Shown: positions 33,731 to 45,966, numbered from the stretch's first letter. The stretch is 64,000 nucleotides of DNA from Auanema rhodensis (GCA_964057225.1 OZ059895.1:9052001-9116000); one strand, 5' to 3'. Made by a program: numbers and translations. Notes: a model not told the origin generated them from the sequence alone.

Positions 33731-34244
33731 TTTGAACGAATAGAAAGATCTCTTATATCAGCGAAACACTAAGCTTGAAGTTGGGACAACCTTTATGTCC
33801 TTAGAACTACAGAAGTATCTGACCCGGAATAGTCGCGCCGTGTTGGATGACACGCGATGCGACCGCTCGCAAGAGTATTGCATATCATTAGAGCATGTTT
33901 ATTTAGGATCTGTTGATAACTAATCCCTCCAATTTGCTTTACTGTAGAATGAACTAGTATTCGTAATCTTCTGAATGTTTTTTAATGTATTGAAGTTGTT
34001 GAAAAACCATTTAGAAACATAAAAACATATTGTGTTATTAAGAAATAATCATCTGCGTGTTTTATTACAATAGAAAGCCCTGTGCGGTTATGAAAAAGCA
34101 GTGATAAACCTTGGAATAGAAATGCCTATATAGAAAAAAAATACAGTGAATGTATGTGTGTGAGAAAATTTACATTATGAAATATGTGAAAATAAATTGA
34201 ACGAGACCCGTGGACCTTTTAAAATATTTGATTAATGGAAGTTC
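33731..34244. other. Spacer between membrane microprotein and tetraspan gene
   Basis: No gene recognised. Contains the promoter side of the microprotein gene; a GC-richer stretch (33830-33880) without an open frame of note lies about 110 bp upstream of its start. Confidence 0.45.
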
Positions 34245-35275
34245 TTAAACAAGAGTTGCAAATTGTTTAAAGTTTTGTCGAGATTGGCTGGAATATGTGG
34301 TATTTGTCCAAATACAGATTGTTTTTATTGCTGTGAATGTTGCTAACAGTAATGCGCATACTCCAATTGATACTCCTACTCCACGTGCGGATAAACTTCT
34401 GGAGTTATCAGTAGCACATCCAATCAGAATAACTTAATATTATAGAATAATTAAATTTTTATATTAAAAAAACATACTTATCAGAAATACTACGAGAGCT
34501 AGAAACCAAAATGAGTTAACAACCATTCTCAGGAAGCTAGTTTTTTCGATGTAACTTAACGCTCTGCAAGTTAATTTATTATAAATAAATGATTATACGA
34601 ATTCACATTTCTGGTTCTTCTGGATGTGATTTCAGCATCTTCAACATAAAAAACGATTGAAAAGCTGAGAAAGCGAAGGTAGCTAATGACAAAGCTATAA
34701 CAGACAATTCAGCTGCATCTAGACAGTCTTTTACTATATCCTATAATGAATAATTATTCAATAAGTAAAAAAAAACATTTTAATATACTTTAACAAATGT
34801 TTTTGTTAATTTAATTCTTGCTGTCCAATCCATAGTATAATATGTTAAAAAGGATATTATAGCCAAAAGGAATGCAGCTACACAGATGCACCCACTAAGG
34901 CAAACTGAATATACAACCTAAAAAATGGCGATAAAAGGATTTAAGCTATATATAGGATAAATACCTTAGTTCGTAGTAAATTTGTTTCATTTTGAGTAGA
35001 GTATGATGTATCAGATGCTCTACTAGAAGTCATATCTACAACTTTCGGTTTTTTAAGAATTGAAATTGGTGCTTGCGGTATAGCATACGAAATGCTGATC
35101 GGAGATGCACTATTACTCTGAAATATAATTATAATTACTTCAGTACTCTAGACGATAAGTTTTAATAACAAAACAATATGTGAAAATGATTGTTCTGATC
35201 AAAACTACTACGTACAATAGCATAATCTGATACCGAATTTGGTATTTGATTCCTCATAGAACGAGTTACAGCCAT
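34245..35275 (-). CDS. Four-span membrane protein of unknown function
   Basis: About 230 residues from five exons. The N-terminal cytoplasmic region is polar (MAVTRSMRNQIPNSVSDYAI, then SASPISISYAIPQAPISILK), with KVVDMTSSRASDTS. It has four hydrophobic spans: CLSGCICVAAFLLAIISFLT; LSVIALSLATFAFSAFQSFF; FWFLALVVFLISIILIGCA; and VGVSIGVCALLLATFTAIKT. The loop between spans 1 and 2 holds WTARIKLTKTFVKD. The topology fits MARVEL/claudin-like or clarin-like four-span proteins, but I see no diagnostic motif (no W-GLW-C-C claudin signature). The ATG follows directly on an acceptor-like TTCTTAG. Probably a membrane trafficking or junction protein; this is a guess from topology only. Confidence 0.6.
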
Positions 35276-37440
35276 CTAAGAATTCTTATAACCTGGAATT
35301 TATTCAAAATATTTGAAAAGTGAGAAGGAATTCACGAATAAGTTTCTGCACAGATAAAAACATATTGGCTTTGAAAGAATTAAAACAAGATTATTAAAGA
35401 TTTGAAAATTTTTACTTGGCTATGTTTAAATGAAATTTAAGAAATGAATGTCGAGGATTTAGATATAGGAAAAAGAAATGAATTATTTGATATGTATGTT
35501 CTATGTTTTCAAAGATGCACATATGTGCGCGAATTCGCTTGTACATATCATCACAATTTCAGATTTTAAGAAAATTTATATCTTTCGTACAAGAATAACA
35601 AGAGAGAAAGAGGAAAAGAAGAAAATACTCATATTATCTTAAAATTGAACATCTGGAGAAACCTGAAGACTATACATGTTTAATAGCTTGTCATCTGTTT
35701 GAAATCAAGGTTTATTCACAAAAAAAGATAATAGATTCGTAATTGATTTGATATCTGATAGATTATTTAAAATATTTTAGAAGTAAAATTTATAATTAAT
35801 GGAAAACAATTATAAAGAAGAAGAAAAGAAATTGCAGAAATGTAAACGAGAAAAGTTATAAGAGATATGCCGCAATGAACAAATGGATATGACTTGTGGT
35901 GATCAGATGTCCATCTGTAACAGCTACTAGTCTTTCACCTTATTCCTTACTTCAATACATAATATATAATACTTTTTTCGGGGAAAATCTTATTCTAAGT
36001 TCGATCAACAAAATTATTTACAACTTGAAATGTTTTTATGAAAAAATAAGTTGAAAAGTCAACGTCTTTACGAAAATTAATGAAAGAAAGCACAAAATGA
36101 TGAGACAGAATTTGACAGAAAATTGCAACACAATAAATGTGATATTTGAATGAGCTCTTAAGAAATTCTGGAAAGAGCCCACTTGGTGGGTTAAAAGATT
36201 TTTCAAGATCCCAAACTAAAGCATATAAGGCTATAAGAGAGACTATAAGTGACTTAAGAGCACTGAAATCTCGTAGTAAAAAGAAATAAAATATTTTAAA
36301 TTATTTGAATCTTTAATAATATATCTATCTATCTATCTATATATGTATATATATATATGATATAAGTAGAGTAGAAGTTAAAACCGGAAATATTCTTTAA
36401 AATAGATGAAGTCATGATTTCTTAAGAAATAGATTAACTTCTCACTATCTCAAGACATATGTTCATTTGCCATTATTCTGTGAATGGTGAGAAAATGGTT
36501 AAAGGTCATTTGTATAATATGAGAACTATTATATAGATAAATGAAAAGAAATTTATAATATTTAAAGAGATAAAAGTATCAGTTTAATGAGAAACTAACA
36601 GAACGCCATAATTTGGACTGACCCAATGAGATACGAGAAGAGAGATGTGGTTGGTGGAAAGTAGTAAGTTTAAGATGGAGAGCTAGCAGAGAGAGGGAAA
36701 ACGAGGAGAGAAATGAGACCTTATGTTAAGATGATGAATGGGCTCCTACAACTGTCATCATATTTTTGAAAAGAATAGTGAAAAGAGTGAAAGTCAGTTA
36801 AGCCAATTATAATAATTAATAAAAATAAAAATAAATAGATTACATGTGTATCTGAAATATTATTTTATGTTTAAGAAATATAATTGTTTGTTATATTTTT
36901 GAAAAAAAAAACAATGAATAGCATATGAAATGGCGGATTATATGATTTTCTAGAAAGGTACTACTATATAGCGTATAATGAAATAATTAGAGATGACCAT
37001 CTGTTAAGCGCGTGCAACCTTTTTGTGCTCCAGACCATAGAACATGAAAGGAAGACAACACGATTTGAGCATTAGTGTGATTCAATCAATAATGAGTAAT
37101 ATATATAAATGAAATAAATATTGTTCTTGAAACATATTTTATGTGTTTTTATAGAAAATGTTTCAGAAATTATTGACTCTGAATAAGATGTAATGACGAT
37201 AAAGCAACTTTATCTAGGCATTTATGCAAATGATCTCTTCAAATGATGTTACTAAATTTAGATAATCCAAAGATCTATGAATGACAATTTCAATCATTCG
37301 TCATTAACTATTATAAAATACTGAAATAAGATTTTAAAAATGATAATGTTGTGTATCAACTCAAGTTTTATGATGTAAATGTTTTCTCAGTGTACCTCTT
37401 TAATAAAATAATTTGAATTATAAATCTTTATATGATACAA
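35276..37440. other. Gene-free AT-rich region
   Basis: About 2.1 kb without a supported exon. Notable are a TCTA/TATA microsatellite at roughly 36320-36360 and general poly-purine bias around 36600-36800. It lies between the tetraspan start (-) and the insulin-like gene stop (-). Confidence 0.5.
36318..36362. repeat. (TCTA)n / (TA)n microsatellite
   Basis: Four to five TCTA units (ATCTATCTATCTATCTAT) followed by alternating TA. Simple sequence repeat. Confidence 0.8.
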
Positions 37441-37978
37441 TCAGTCAACATAATCGTGAATTTCTGCTTCAGCTTCTTGTTTTCTCGTTTCTGTATAGTT
37501 TCTGAAACCCTCCTTTTCGAGTTCTGAGCAGCAAAACTCGTCGAGGTATGCATCTATACACATGCCTTGTTTACAGCATATATCGGTCAGCGATCCTCGT
37601 AATTTCAAGCGCATACGGGCTGGAATTGAAAAAATTTGAATTAAGTTAGCAACCAAAAGAATAAAAAAAAATATTCTTACATCTTTCTTTCTCAGTCATA
37701 TCAGATAATAATCTGGTATCAGGTGTACCTTCAACTTTAACATAAAACGTATTGATTGGCTTGAAACATCCACCGCAATGCGATCTAATCTTATCTAATA
37801 TCTGACTTCCGCAAAATTTTCTCGATTTAAGCTCAGCATGACGTTTGAATACACCAACTTGTATATCATAGTTTTCAGGATAATACAGAGAATCGTAAGC
37901 ATCATAATCATACACCGACATTGCGTAAAGAGCAGTAACAACTAGAAGTTGCAGAATTATGGAAGAGAAAACATTCAT
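37441..37978 (-). CDS. Insulin-like peptide precursor with eight cysteines
   Basis: Secreted hormone precursor of the insulin/relaxin superfamily; 158 residues from two exons (37681-37978 and 37441-37619; intron of 61 bp with GTAAGA and TTCCAG ends). A signal peptide begins MNVFSSIILQLLVVTALYAM. The B-chain core FCGSQILDKIRSHCGG has the canonical C-X11-C and the CGS insulin signature, plus one extra Cys two residues later (GGC). A connecting peptide ends in a basic stretch (KERSRMRLKLRG). The A-chain core reads GSLTDICCKQGMCIDAYLDE then FCC. This has the C-C…C-X8-C insulin pattern, but with four rather than three residues between the CC pair and the next Cys, and an extra final Cys. The extra Cys in both chains suggests a fourth disulfide, as in some invertebrate insulins. 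A C-terminal extension of about 30 residues follows (ELEKEGFRNYTETRKQ…). Receptor and function are inferred only from family. Confidence 0.78.
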
Positions 37979-39271
37979 GATCGGATGATCGTATGATTGG
38001 GAAGATACTGATTGTCCAATTTTATATAACATTTTTTATAAGCTTTTAAATATTCTTTATACAATGTATTGTAATCAAAAAAATGAATAATTCAAAAAAA
38101 ACCCATCAAAATTGATGCGAATATCACTAATATATTGCTTATTCATGCTTTTCCATTATACCTCAAAAGAATCTTTTAATTCTCTGATGGGATTCAAATT
38201 AAGATTTTTTAAAAATGCTGCTAGAGGATCGAACCAGCATATTTTAAAATATTTTTTTTATAGAAAACACTTTTTATACAAATAAATAAGAAAGAGCAAT
38301 AATTATTTTTGATTATATAAAACAATTTAAAATCTTCATGTACGATAATTCAATATATAACTTTACCGTGAGCTATTATAAAAGCTTCCGAGTATAGAAC
38401 ACTTTTTGAAGAACTAGTTCTTATCAGTACTGTAATTTGATGTTTACATTTCTTCTCATACCGTAATCCATACGTTATTCCGGAAAAAGAAGAACACGAT
38501 TAGAAAATACAACTTATTATAAATTATGAAATTATTTATATTAAATTTTAAAAAATATAATGAAATAACTTTTAACAAAAATTTATCAATTGGATGAAAA
38601 ACATTTTTTTCAATTTATTTTTAAGGAATACGATATAACACCAACTTCCAACTTAATTTTTCTTAATAATTTTGGAGATACAAGAAGTTGATTACGCATT
38701 GCTACTGTAAAATTTTTAAAATTTTCTTTTTTCTTTCTTTTCTTTTATTTATTAAATTCAAAATTATTTCTTTATAATTCTCAAATCTCTAAGTATTTTT
38801 TAGAAATACGCAAAATTTCGTGTTGAAATAATTGGTTACGGTAAAACTGTAGAACAGTCATAAAAACAGCTGGCGCGAATTCAAAATATTCAATATAAAT
38901 ATAAAATTAAATATTTGCCACTATACTACATGATCTTAATAGTTATTTATTGTTATCTAAAATTGTAGTATAATTGAGAAAACAACTGTAGGCGGGAAGG
39001 GTTCAAATGAGTAACCCGCCAACGATTTTTGATGTTTAAATCATTATTATTTTATTATATATTTTTATTCATTAACACCAAAGAATTATTCATTTATTTG
39101 CCGCCTAAAAGCGTTTGCTCCAAAATACAATGCCTTAGAAGGGTTAAGTAAGACATTTTCGTCTGTTAATCCGTTCGTAATCATTTATATAAACTTGTAA
39201 TCTTACGTTAAAGTTATCTCTTATTTTATCAACTTCTTCAGGGCGCTTCTAGCCTTGGTAATAGCAAAATC
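37979..39271. other. Intergenic region between insulin-like and RRM genes
   Basis: Divergent intergenic region (insulin-like on minus, RRM protein on plus). Very AT-rich with no supported exon. The last 20 bases before 39242 form a good acceptor (CAACTTCTTCAG) for the RRM gene. Confidence 0.45.
38021..38028 (-). promoter_or_regulatory. TATA box of the insulin-like gene
   Basis: TATATAAA on the minus strand, 43 bases upstream of the start codon of the insulin-like precursor. This leaves room for a very short 5' leader with a start site around 37995. In an AT-rich genome a chance match is possible; position supports it. Confidence 0.4.
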
Positions 39272-40982
39272 ATGAACGGTTCGTGGATTCACCGTTTTTC
39301 GTATCAATTTAAGATTACAGACTTCGGTTTTTCCCTGCCGACTGCAATCATGCCACCTCCAGTATCGTCCATGAATAGCTACCAGCGACCCTCGTTCAGT
39401 GAAGATGGAGCAGCTCTTCCTGGATATAATTCACTTTTGAATGCGTTAGTTTTAAAAAATAAGCTTTTTTTTAAATCCAAGTCTTCGAGTTTTTTCTGTA
39501 TAATTTTTAAATAAATATTTTTCACTAATTTAGGGTTGGCTCCTCGGTATTAAACCAAGATATTAGTTATGACACTAGTTCAAAGGATCCTCTGATGGTC
39601 AGGTGTGAAGTGCATGTTCATGGTTCTCTTTGAATACAATTCTATTCAGAGCACGTGTTTTCATTGGAAATATTATTCGTGGACCTATTACAAGAGATGA
39701 TTTAATCGAATTGTTTAAGCCATATGGAAAATTACTCGCACTTACATTTTTTAAGGTAGTAATTTAATAATTCGCTTCTTTTAAAAATTTTTCTAATATT
39801 TTCGTATTTATAACATAAGAGTTATCATAATTCATTTATAAACTTTTAGCAGGGATACGCATTCGTACAGTTTTCTGAAGCACATGAAGCTGATGCTGCT
39901 TGCACTGGTTTGAATGGCAAACGTTGGAAAGGAGCAATCATTGGTATAGTTATAAACGGTATTATCAATAATATTTTTGTTGCAGATGTTCATCTAGCTA
40001 TGACAGGCCCCGTAGGCAAAAAGAAATATGATTCTGTAGAAGCAAGGTGGTCAATTCTCTCATGTATAATTTATTTTTTCCGATTTCAGTGACTTTAGTC
40101 GTAAACGTCGTTATGATGATTTCAGTCGCGAAGAGCACGTTATGGATGAAACCGCCGAACAAAATAAGCGTAATAGAGATGTTGCTCTTCGGGATGCCAC
40201 CTGCAATGAAGATCTTGCCGACAGTGGTGGGTGGAATCCTATTAAGGAAGAAACTCTGCCCATTACAGCTATGGCTGACACTTTAATTTGCGGAGGTTGT
40301 CGTTTCGTAACCTGCGATTTTGAGTCCTATAAGGATCATCGTATCGCCGGTTGCAAAGCTCTCAAAGTTGACGGTAAGCTAAGGTCTTTGTATAATTTAC
40401 CTTTTATAACCTGCAGGTGAACCAAAAATTTTACGTTGTGCATCTTGTAGTCAACGGTTCCTCAGTGCATGGGCCTTAATCTGCCATCTCACCGATTTCC
40501 ATAGAATGATGCTTTGCCGTGTAGATAAATGTGAAGAAAAGAGCATCGATGAAGAAGTTTGTGTGATTTTATGAAAGACAATCATATCAAACTCTTCCAG
40601 TCTGGTACTCCACCTACTAAGCGCGCTGGTCGTGCCCCTAGTCCTTCATCCACTAATGGACCTTATAGTACTCATGATTCTAGTGGAACTACTCCTGCTT
40701 TAAATACCAGCGATTTGTCTATTGGAGAAGTTAGTTCTTTTATCTTTTTGAGCTATGAATTCGCTTCAGAATCGTGCTCCTTCTGCTGCTTCTTATATTC
40801 CCATTGGAACTTCAGCTGCTCAATCTGCTGCTCCACCCCAAGACGAAAAACTTAAAAGAGAAACCGATTCCCCTGAAAGATCTCCTCAATGGAACCCCCT
40901 AACTGGTCCGACCATTCTTTTACGTGGACCCTCAGTCCAACAACAAGCTGATAACTTTTCCAGCATTTATGGAATGCGTTAG
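39272..40982 (+). CDS. RRM (hnRNP C/RALY-like) plus C2H2 zinc-finger protein
   Basis: Nuclear RNA-binding protein by domain content. After a short N-terminal part (possible internal start at MPPPVSSMNSYQRP) comes one RNA-recognition motif: RVFIGNI as RNP2, then LIELFKPYGKLLALTFFKGY, and GYAFVQF as RNP1, then LNGKRWKGAIID VHLAMTG. The strand spacing and the IDVHLA ending match hnRNP C/RALY-type RRMs. A basic region (RKRRYDDFSREE) follows. Next are two zinc-finger-like blocks: CGGCRFVTCDFESYKDH…C (C2HC-like) and CASCSQRFLSAWALICH with LTDFH (a proper C2H2 with C-X2-C-X12-H-X4-H). The C-terminus is Pro/Ser/Thr-rich and ends NFSSIYGMR. Seven exons. The domain combination is unusual in my experience. 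The exact start is uncertain. Confidence 0.68.
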
Positions 40983-41367
40983 TGTCATTACTGACAGTAT
41001 TTTATGTTGACTCATTTTAAGCTAAATATAACAAGTTCTTGTATATTAACATATTTTATGGTTAACATATTAGCATAACTGCTTTTTTTCACAAATTAAT
41101 TGCTTCAAACGTGTGTCTTAAGACTATTACAGGTGTAGTTTGATTTTTTATTGCTTTGATTTTATTTATATTTTTGCGCCATGTGAATATTTTTTGTCGT
41201 TTTGGAGATAAAAAGAGCATTTTATCATTTTAAATATTTCATGATATATAGAGATGAGAATGAAGTTATTTAAAGCTGATGTACTTCAACAGATGGCTGC
41301 TTTTGGTAGACACGTGCGTTCACCACACTACATCTTTCAAATAACTAAAATATTTAAAAATTAAAAA
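40983..41367. other. Convergent 3' ends, RRM gene and GPCR
   Basis: AT-rich tail-to-tail spacer with 3' UTR-like sequence; no gene seen. Confidence 0.5.
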
Positions 41368-44163
41368 CTAAAAATCATAAATGTTTTTTACTGTTGTTTG
41401 AGTTGGTTGGAAGGTACGCGATGCAAATTGTGATGTCCACCTAAAACCAGATAAGCTTGAGATTATAAGTTCACGGAATTCAGGATTTAAGAAAGCATAC
41501 AACATAGGGTTAGATACGCAAGACATCATTGCCAATCTAAATAATAATGATTAATAACCTTGAAGTTTATAGAATTGAAAAACATACAAATGAGTAAAAA
41601 GATTTGTAAGATATGTATAATCTTCTTGATTAAACATAAGCATTCTTGTATTATCAGTAAATTCAATTAATGTACTGACAATATTATGTGGAAGAGAAGT
41701 TATTAGAAATATTAAAACCATTGAGACCAAAATTAGAGTTACACGTCGTTTTTGAGCCATAACACGCTTCTTTTGTTCCAATAAATGTGTTAACTGAAAA
41801 TTATACTTAAATATAATTATTTTTATTAAATATAAAAATAATCTTATATTATATTTTAAAGTTTTTTTTATTGTCAAATTAACTTTTTTGTTTTTTTTTT
41901 CATAAAAAAAAACTGTTAATTTAAATTTAAATGTTTTTATATATAGACCAAAGATATATTCTGCAAAAGTTTAAAAATAAATATCTTTCAACTTAAAATT
42001 GGATATATTTAACGCTTGACTAATGATCATCCATGTCGAACTTTGGCAGATCCTTTAGTTTGAACATTTAATGATCTTTGATTATTATATGATCGTTTTT
42101 ATTCAATTCCTTTACTTTTTGACAATATTCTGTCAATTCTTTACTTTTTATTATTATTATATGAATGACTTGCTTCAAAAGCTAACATACGCAAGTATTG
42201 AGAATAGTGACATCTAATGATACCTGCAAAACAAATTGCCGTTTAGGGGGTTCTCTCTTATTTTATAGTTACAACATCTAAAACTTTCAATAATTCATAT
42301 TCTTTCAAGATCTTTCATCATTCTGTTATTTTCCCATCATTTGGTGTCTAAGACATATCTTTTTCTGTCTTTTCATGTATAAACATGAACTAAATACATA
42401 TATATCTATGTATATAGTATAGTATAGTATAGTATATGCTATACTATATAATATAAAATAATAATTATAATTAATATTTTTTATTTAAATAAGAAAAAGA
42501 AAAATCTGCAAAACTATTTCAAATATTTAGTATGATGTTAATATTTTTCATTAACTCTAAATTATTTTTATTACAATTTATTTATTTATTTTTAATAATT
42601 ATATTGTTATATTCAATTATATTCACCTGTTCTTTATGTTGCTGAGTTTGCCTTCCAGCAGTCGCAGCTACAACTAATAGCAAATTAGCTTGCTGAGCAA
42701 TACTTGTAAGCCGAGATTTGGCTCGGCGACGCAAAAAGGCAAAAACCTTAAGGAAGGAATAAAGAAAATTATAAAATTTCCACAAAAAATAAGAATTACC
42801 GCATGGTAACAAATTGCCATAATAGTGAAAGGAATTAAAAATTGAACAATAAGTACGAATATAGTATAAGTTCTCTTAGATGCAACATTTGGCCATTCTT
42901 CCGTACAAAAAATTCCACAGATATCTGAAAAAATGAATAAATTAAGAGAAAAATCATATAGTTAACAGACTAAATTCATCGTATGTTCTCATTTTCACAT
43001 GAACCATATATGGTAAAGCAATAACGATTGATATAATCCATAGTAAAATGGTAATTCTGATAGCATTCTTTCGTCGTAAAGGACTTCCTAACAACAACAT
43101 TATGTATTCGAGTGACGTTTTGAGGTTATTTATCACCTGGAGCTATCACAAGTCTAAAGTAACGATCAACAGCTATTGCACAAAGTGAGAAAGTTCCAAT
43201 AAAGACGCCAACAGCTTGCACTCCAGCAAACGTTCTACACATGGGTGCTCCGAAAAACCTTTGAAGATTAATGATTGATTTGATGAAAAAAAAAGAGAAA
43301 ATAAACCATTCTTTAGCAATATTAGTAACTGGTGTTAGAGGTATAGATATGAATGCAAGAATAACTCCACTAACAGCCAAATTAACGATGAAGATATTTT
43401 GAACTGTTTGTAAACTTCGATACTTGATAGTAGCATAGATGACTCCTAAAAATAAAAAAAAATCCGCAATATTTCGTAGAAATCGGAAATTATTTTGAAT
43501 TGAAAAAGAAAAAAAGAAAGATGATGTATAGTTAGTTATACGGTAAATTGGTTTCTTGCTTTTTGTTCATTTGTTATACAGGAAATAAAGATCGTGATGT
43601 CGGATAATAACGATCAGTCATCTCCATCAAATGACAAAGTTCCGGATATTATCTCAGAACTCCGACAAATTTGGGTAATTTTTAAAAAAAAAGAAATTTT
43701 GATTGAAAAACTTATTTTTGTATATATTTGATGTTTCTTATAAAATCAAATATTTTATATATTCATAATAGAATAATATATATATAAAGATTTCAAAAGA
43801 TCATATAAATTAATAAAACATTAATTAACTTTATAAAATATAAAATAATTAAAGAAAATAGATATTTAACTAACCTGAATTTCCAAGAACACTTGCGATG
43901 AATACTAATGTATATAGTAATGTGAAAATAGAAATAGTAGCAGGATGATGGCTTAAATCAGGAAATACTTGTGTATAAGGCTTGCATTCTCTAGGTTTTT
44001 CAGTTGTTGCTGATGCTATTGATATTGGTGTTGTAGGAGACATTACTTCTTCTTCATCAACATTATTTGATCCCAATGCTAGAATAACATTAGAAGGTGC
44101 TAAGGAATACAGAAGAACTGCATTAGCTGCTCTAGTCATATCATAAGGTATGTTAGATGTCAT
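41368..44163 (-). CDS. Class A peptide-type G-protein-coupled receptor
   Basis: Rhodopsin-family GPCR, plausibly for a neuropeptide of the NPY/NPF-like group. Exons run from MTSNIPYDMTRAANAV at 44163 downwards. An extracellular N-terminus with Thr/Ser precedes TM1 (LLYTLVFIASVLGNSG). TM2 is NIFIVNLAVSGVILAFISIP. TM3 begins after the disulfide Cys in APMCRTFAG and ends in the DRY motif (AIAVDRYFRLV). TM4 contains LLWIISIVIALPY. The second extracellular loop has CGIFCTEEWP. TM5 has FLIPFTIMAICYHAVF. The third loop is basic and Gln-rich. TM6 is VTLILVSMVLIFLITSLP, and TM7 holds NPMLYAFLNPEFRE (the NPxxY motif). The TM6 CWxP motif is replaced by ITSLP. One intron is about 830 bp (41795-42625), long for this genome; another (43446-43875) contains an exon-like piece on the opposite strand. 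The ATG follows TTCTTCTTAG. Confidence 0.88.
43577..43674 (+). pseudogene. Orphan exon-like fragment inside a GPCR intron
   Basis: On the plus strand an acceptor (TTGTTATACAG) is followed by a leader and an ATG at 43597 that opens MSDNNDQSSPSNDKVPDIIS and ends LRQIW at a GTAATT donor. Composition is clearly richer in G+C than the surrounding intron. I see no second exon downstream, so it may be a 5' fragment of a gene, a nested gene with distant exons, or a relic. Family not recognised. Confidence 0.35.
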
Positions 44164-44183
44164 AGCAACTAAGAAGAAAAAAA

Positions 44184-44229
<46 letters not shown>
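44184..44229. repeat. (GA)n microsatellite upstream of the GPCR
   Basis: About 20 GA units on the plus strand, i.e. (CT)n on the GPCR sense strand, lying directly before the acceptor-like TTCTTCTTAG that precedes the GPCR start. Confidence 0.9.
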
Positions 44230-44234
<5 letters not shown>

Positions 44235-44810
44235 AAAAACAGCAAAACGGACTAGATGATGAAGGCAATAAGCACACACTTCTTCTGAACTTCTGAAATA
44301 ACATAACAATGATTATATTATTAAGAATAATATACGGATTTTTCATTTTTCGAAGAATAAGTACGACATATAGTTAACTAGAATGTTTTCAGCTTTCAAC
44401 ATTATTTATAAACTTTGCACGATATTGATGACAGAATTGAAGAAAATGAGAAAAAAAGGTTGATAACTTCAAGATATATGTATAGTTTATAATATACAAA
44501 GTTTCATAAAATTTGTATTAGTTTTTGAATAATTAAAGTTATTTTTTGATTTTTGGAATATATTACCTTAATTATAAATTTATTTTAATCATTTATGTTT
44601 ATATATCTGGATACTTTTTTAAAAGATCTTAAGTTTAAAAATGAAAAATATAGTCACGTAATGTCAATTAGTAGCTTGTGATCAGCCATTTGTCAACCAA
44701 AAGAGAAGAGTGGGTGGACAAGTCAAACTGAATCGAAAATGGAAAGAGTACAACAAGACGAACGAATAAAAAAATTTTGAAGGGAGAAATCTATTTAAAT
44801 GTTCTGAAAT

Positions 44811-44812
<2 letters not shown>

Positions 44813-44879
<67 letters not shown>

Positions 44880-44890
44880 GGGAGGGAGAG
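44813..44890. repeat. (GA)n microsatellite, imperfect
   Basis: About 75 bases of GA repeats with occasional GG interruptions, running into a purine-rich GGAAGG tail. Confidence 0.9.
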
Positions 44891-45966
44891 AGGAAGGGAG
44901 GAAGCAAACGAGAGAATGGTAGACATTAAGCGTCTGATCTAGACTTACCAAGATAGATCACAGGTGTAAGTTAAAGCATATAATATAATATTCAAAAATT
45001 AAGATGATATATGAAATATAATTAAGAAAATAAAATATTTAAACTATATTTATGGCTAAGTTTATAAGTAATTGAACATTTCTCAAGAGATACGTTAAAC
45101 TTCAAAAGAATATTAAAGTTTTGAATAAAAGTTACAAAGCATCAAGTTGGAAGTAAGTTTTGAAGACATAATGCTTAATTCTTCCAAAAAAAAGGAACTA
45201 AAGGTAGAAGTCCTGGTGAGATTCCGTTAAATTCTTAATTGAACTGTGTTCATATTATGAAAAATCACATAAATTGAATGAACTATGTTTGAGATTATAA
45301 AAAAAGAGAAAGAATATGATTAAAGAATTGAAAAAGAGATTAAAAAGAATTTGAATGTAAAATAAAATTAAAAAATATTAGTTAGAAGAAAAAAAAATTT
45401 TTAGAAATTGAGTTGAAGAAGTAAAATAATTGAATTGTTAACTATATGAATAAAATCTTCTTTTTCTTTTCTTTTCTTTTTTTAATCTTTGTATTATTTC
45501 TCTTTATTTTATTATTTTTTAAATTAAATTATTTTTTTTTTGGAACAATAAACAAAAGAATTTAAAAAGGAAAAAAGAATTTCATATGATTTGAATAGAT
45601 AATCAAATACTGACATACTTAAGAAGACAATGCTTTTATACTTTTAGAGAAGAAAAATCAAAAACTTAATGAACTAATTTGGAAAAAACTAATACATAAG
45701 AACATTTAACTATTTATATAATATAAAATAATTTTTAAAGAATATCTTTTTGAAAAATCATTGAGACTGCATGGGTGTTCGTAATTGGCAAAATGCGAAT
45801 TTGGTGAATTCTCTATCGTGTAAGTGCTTGGCAGTCATTTCCTTCTAAAGCTCTGCCACAGATTCTAAGAAGTGATGAAGAGGTTCTGTCATCAAAAATT
45901 GGAAATGAAAAGTCAATTGAATGTATTAGTTAGTTGAATCTTTTTTTAAAAACATTTCATTATATA

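Noticed and set aside
37646-38032. Longer insulin precursor starting MLYKIGQSVSS
   Set aside because: The internal ATG at 37978 gives a proper signal peptide, and the upstream frame overlaps the putative TATA box.
44682-44951. Leu/Ser-rich protein encoded by the GA tracts
   Set aside because: Translation of (CT)n simple repeat; no gene structure.
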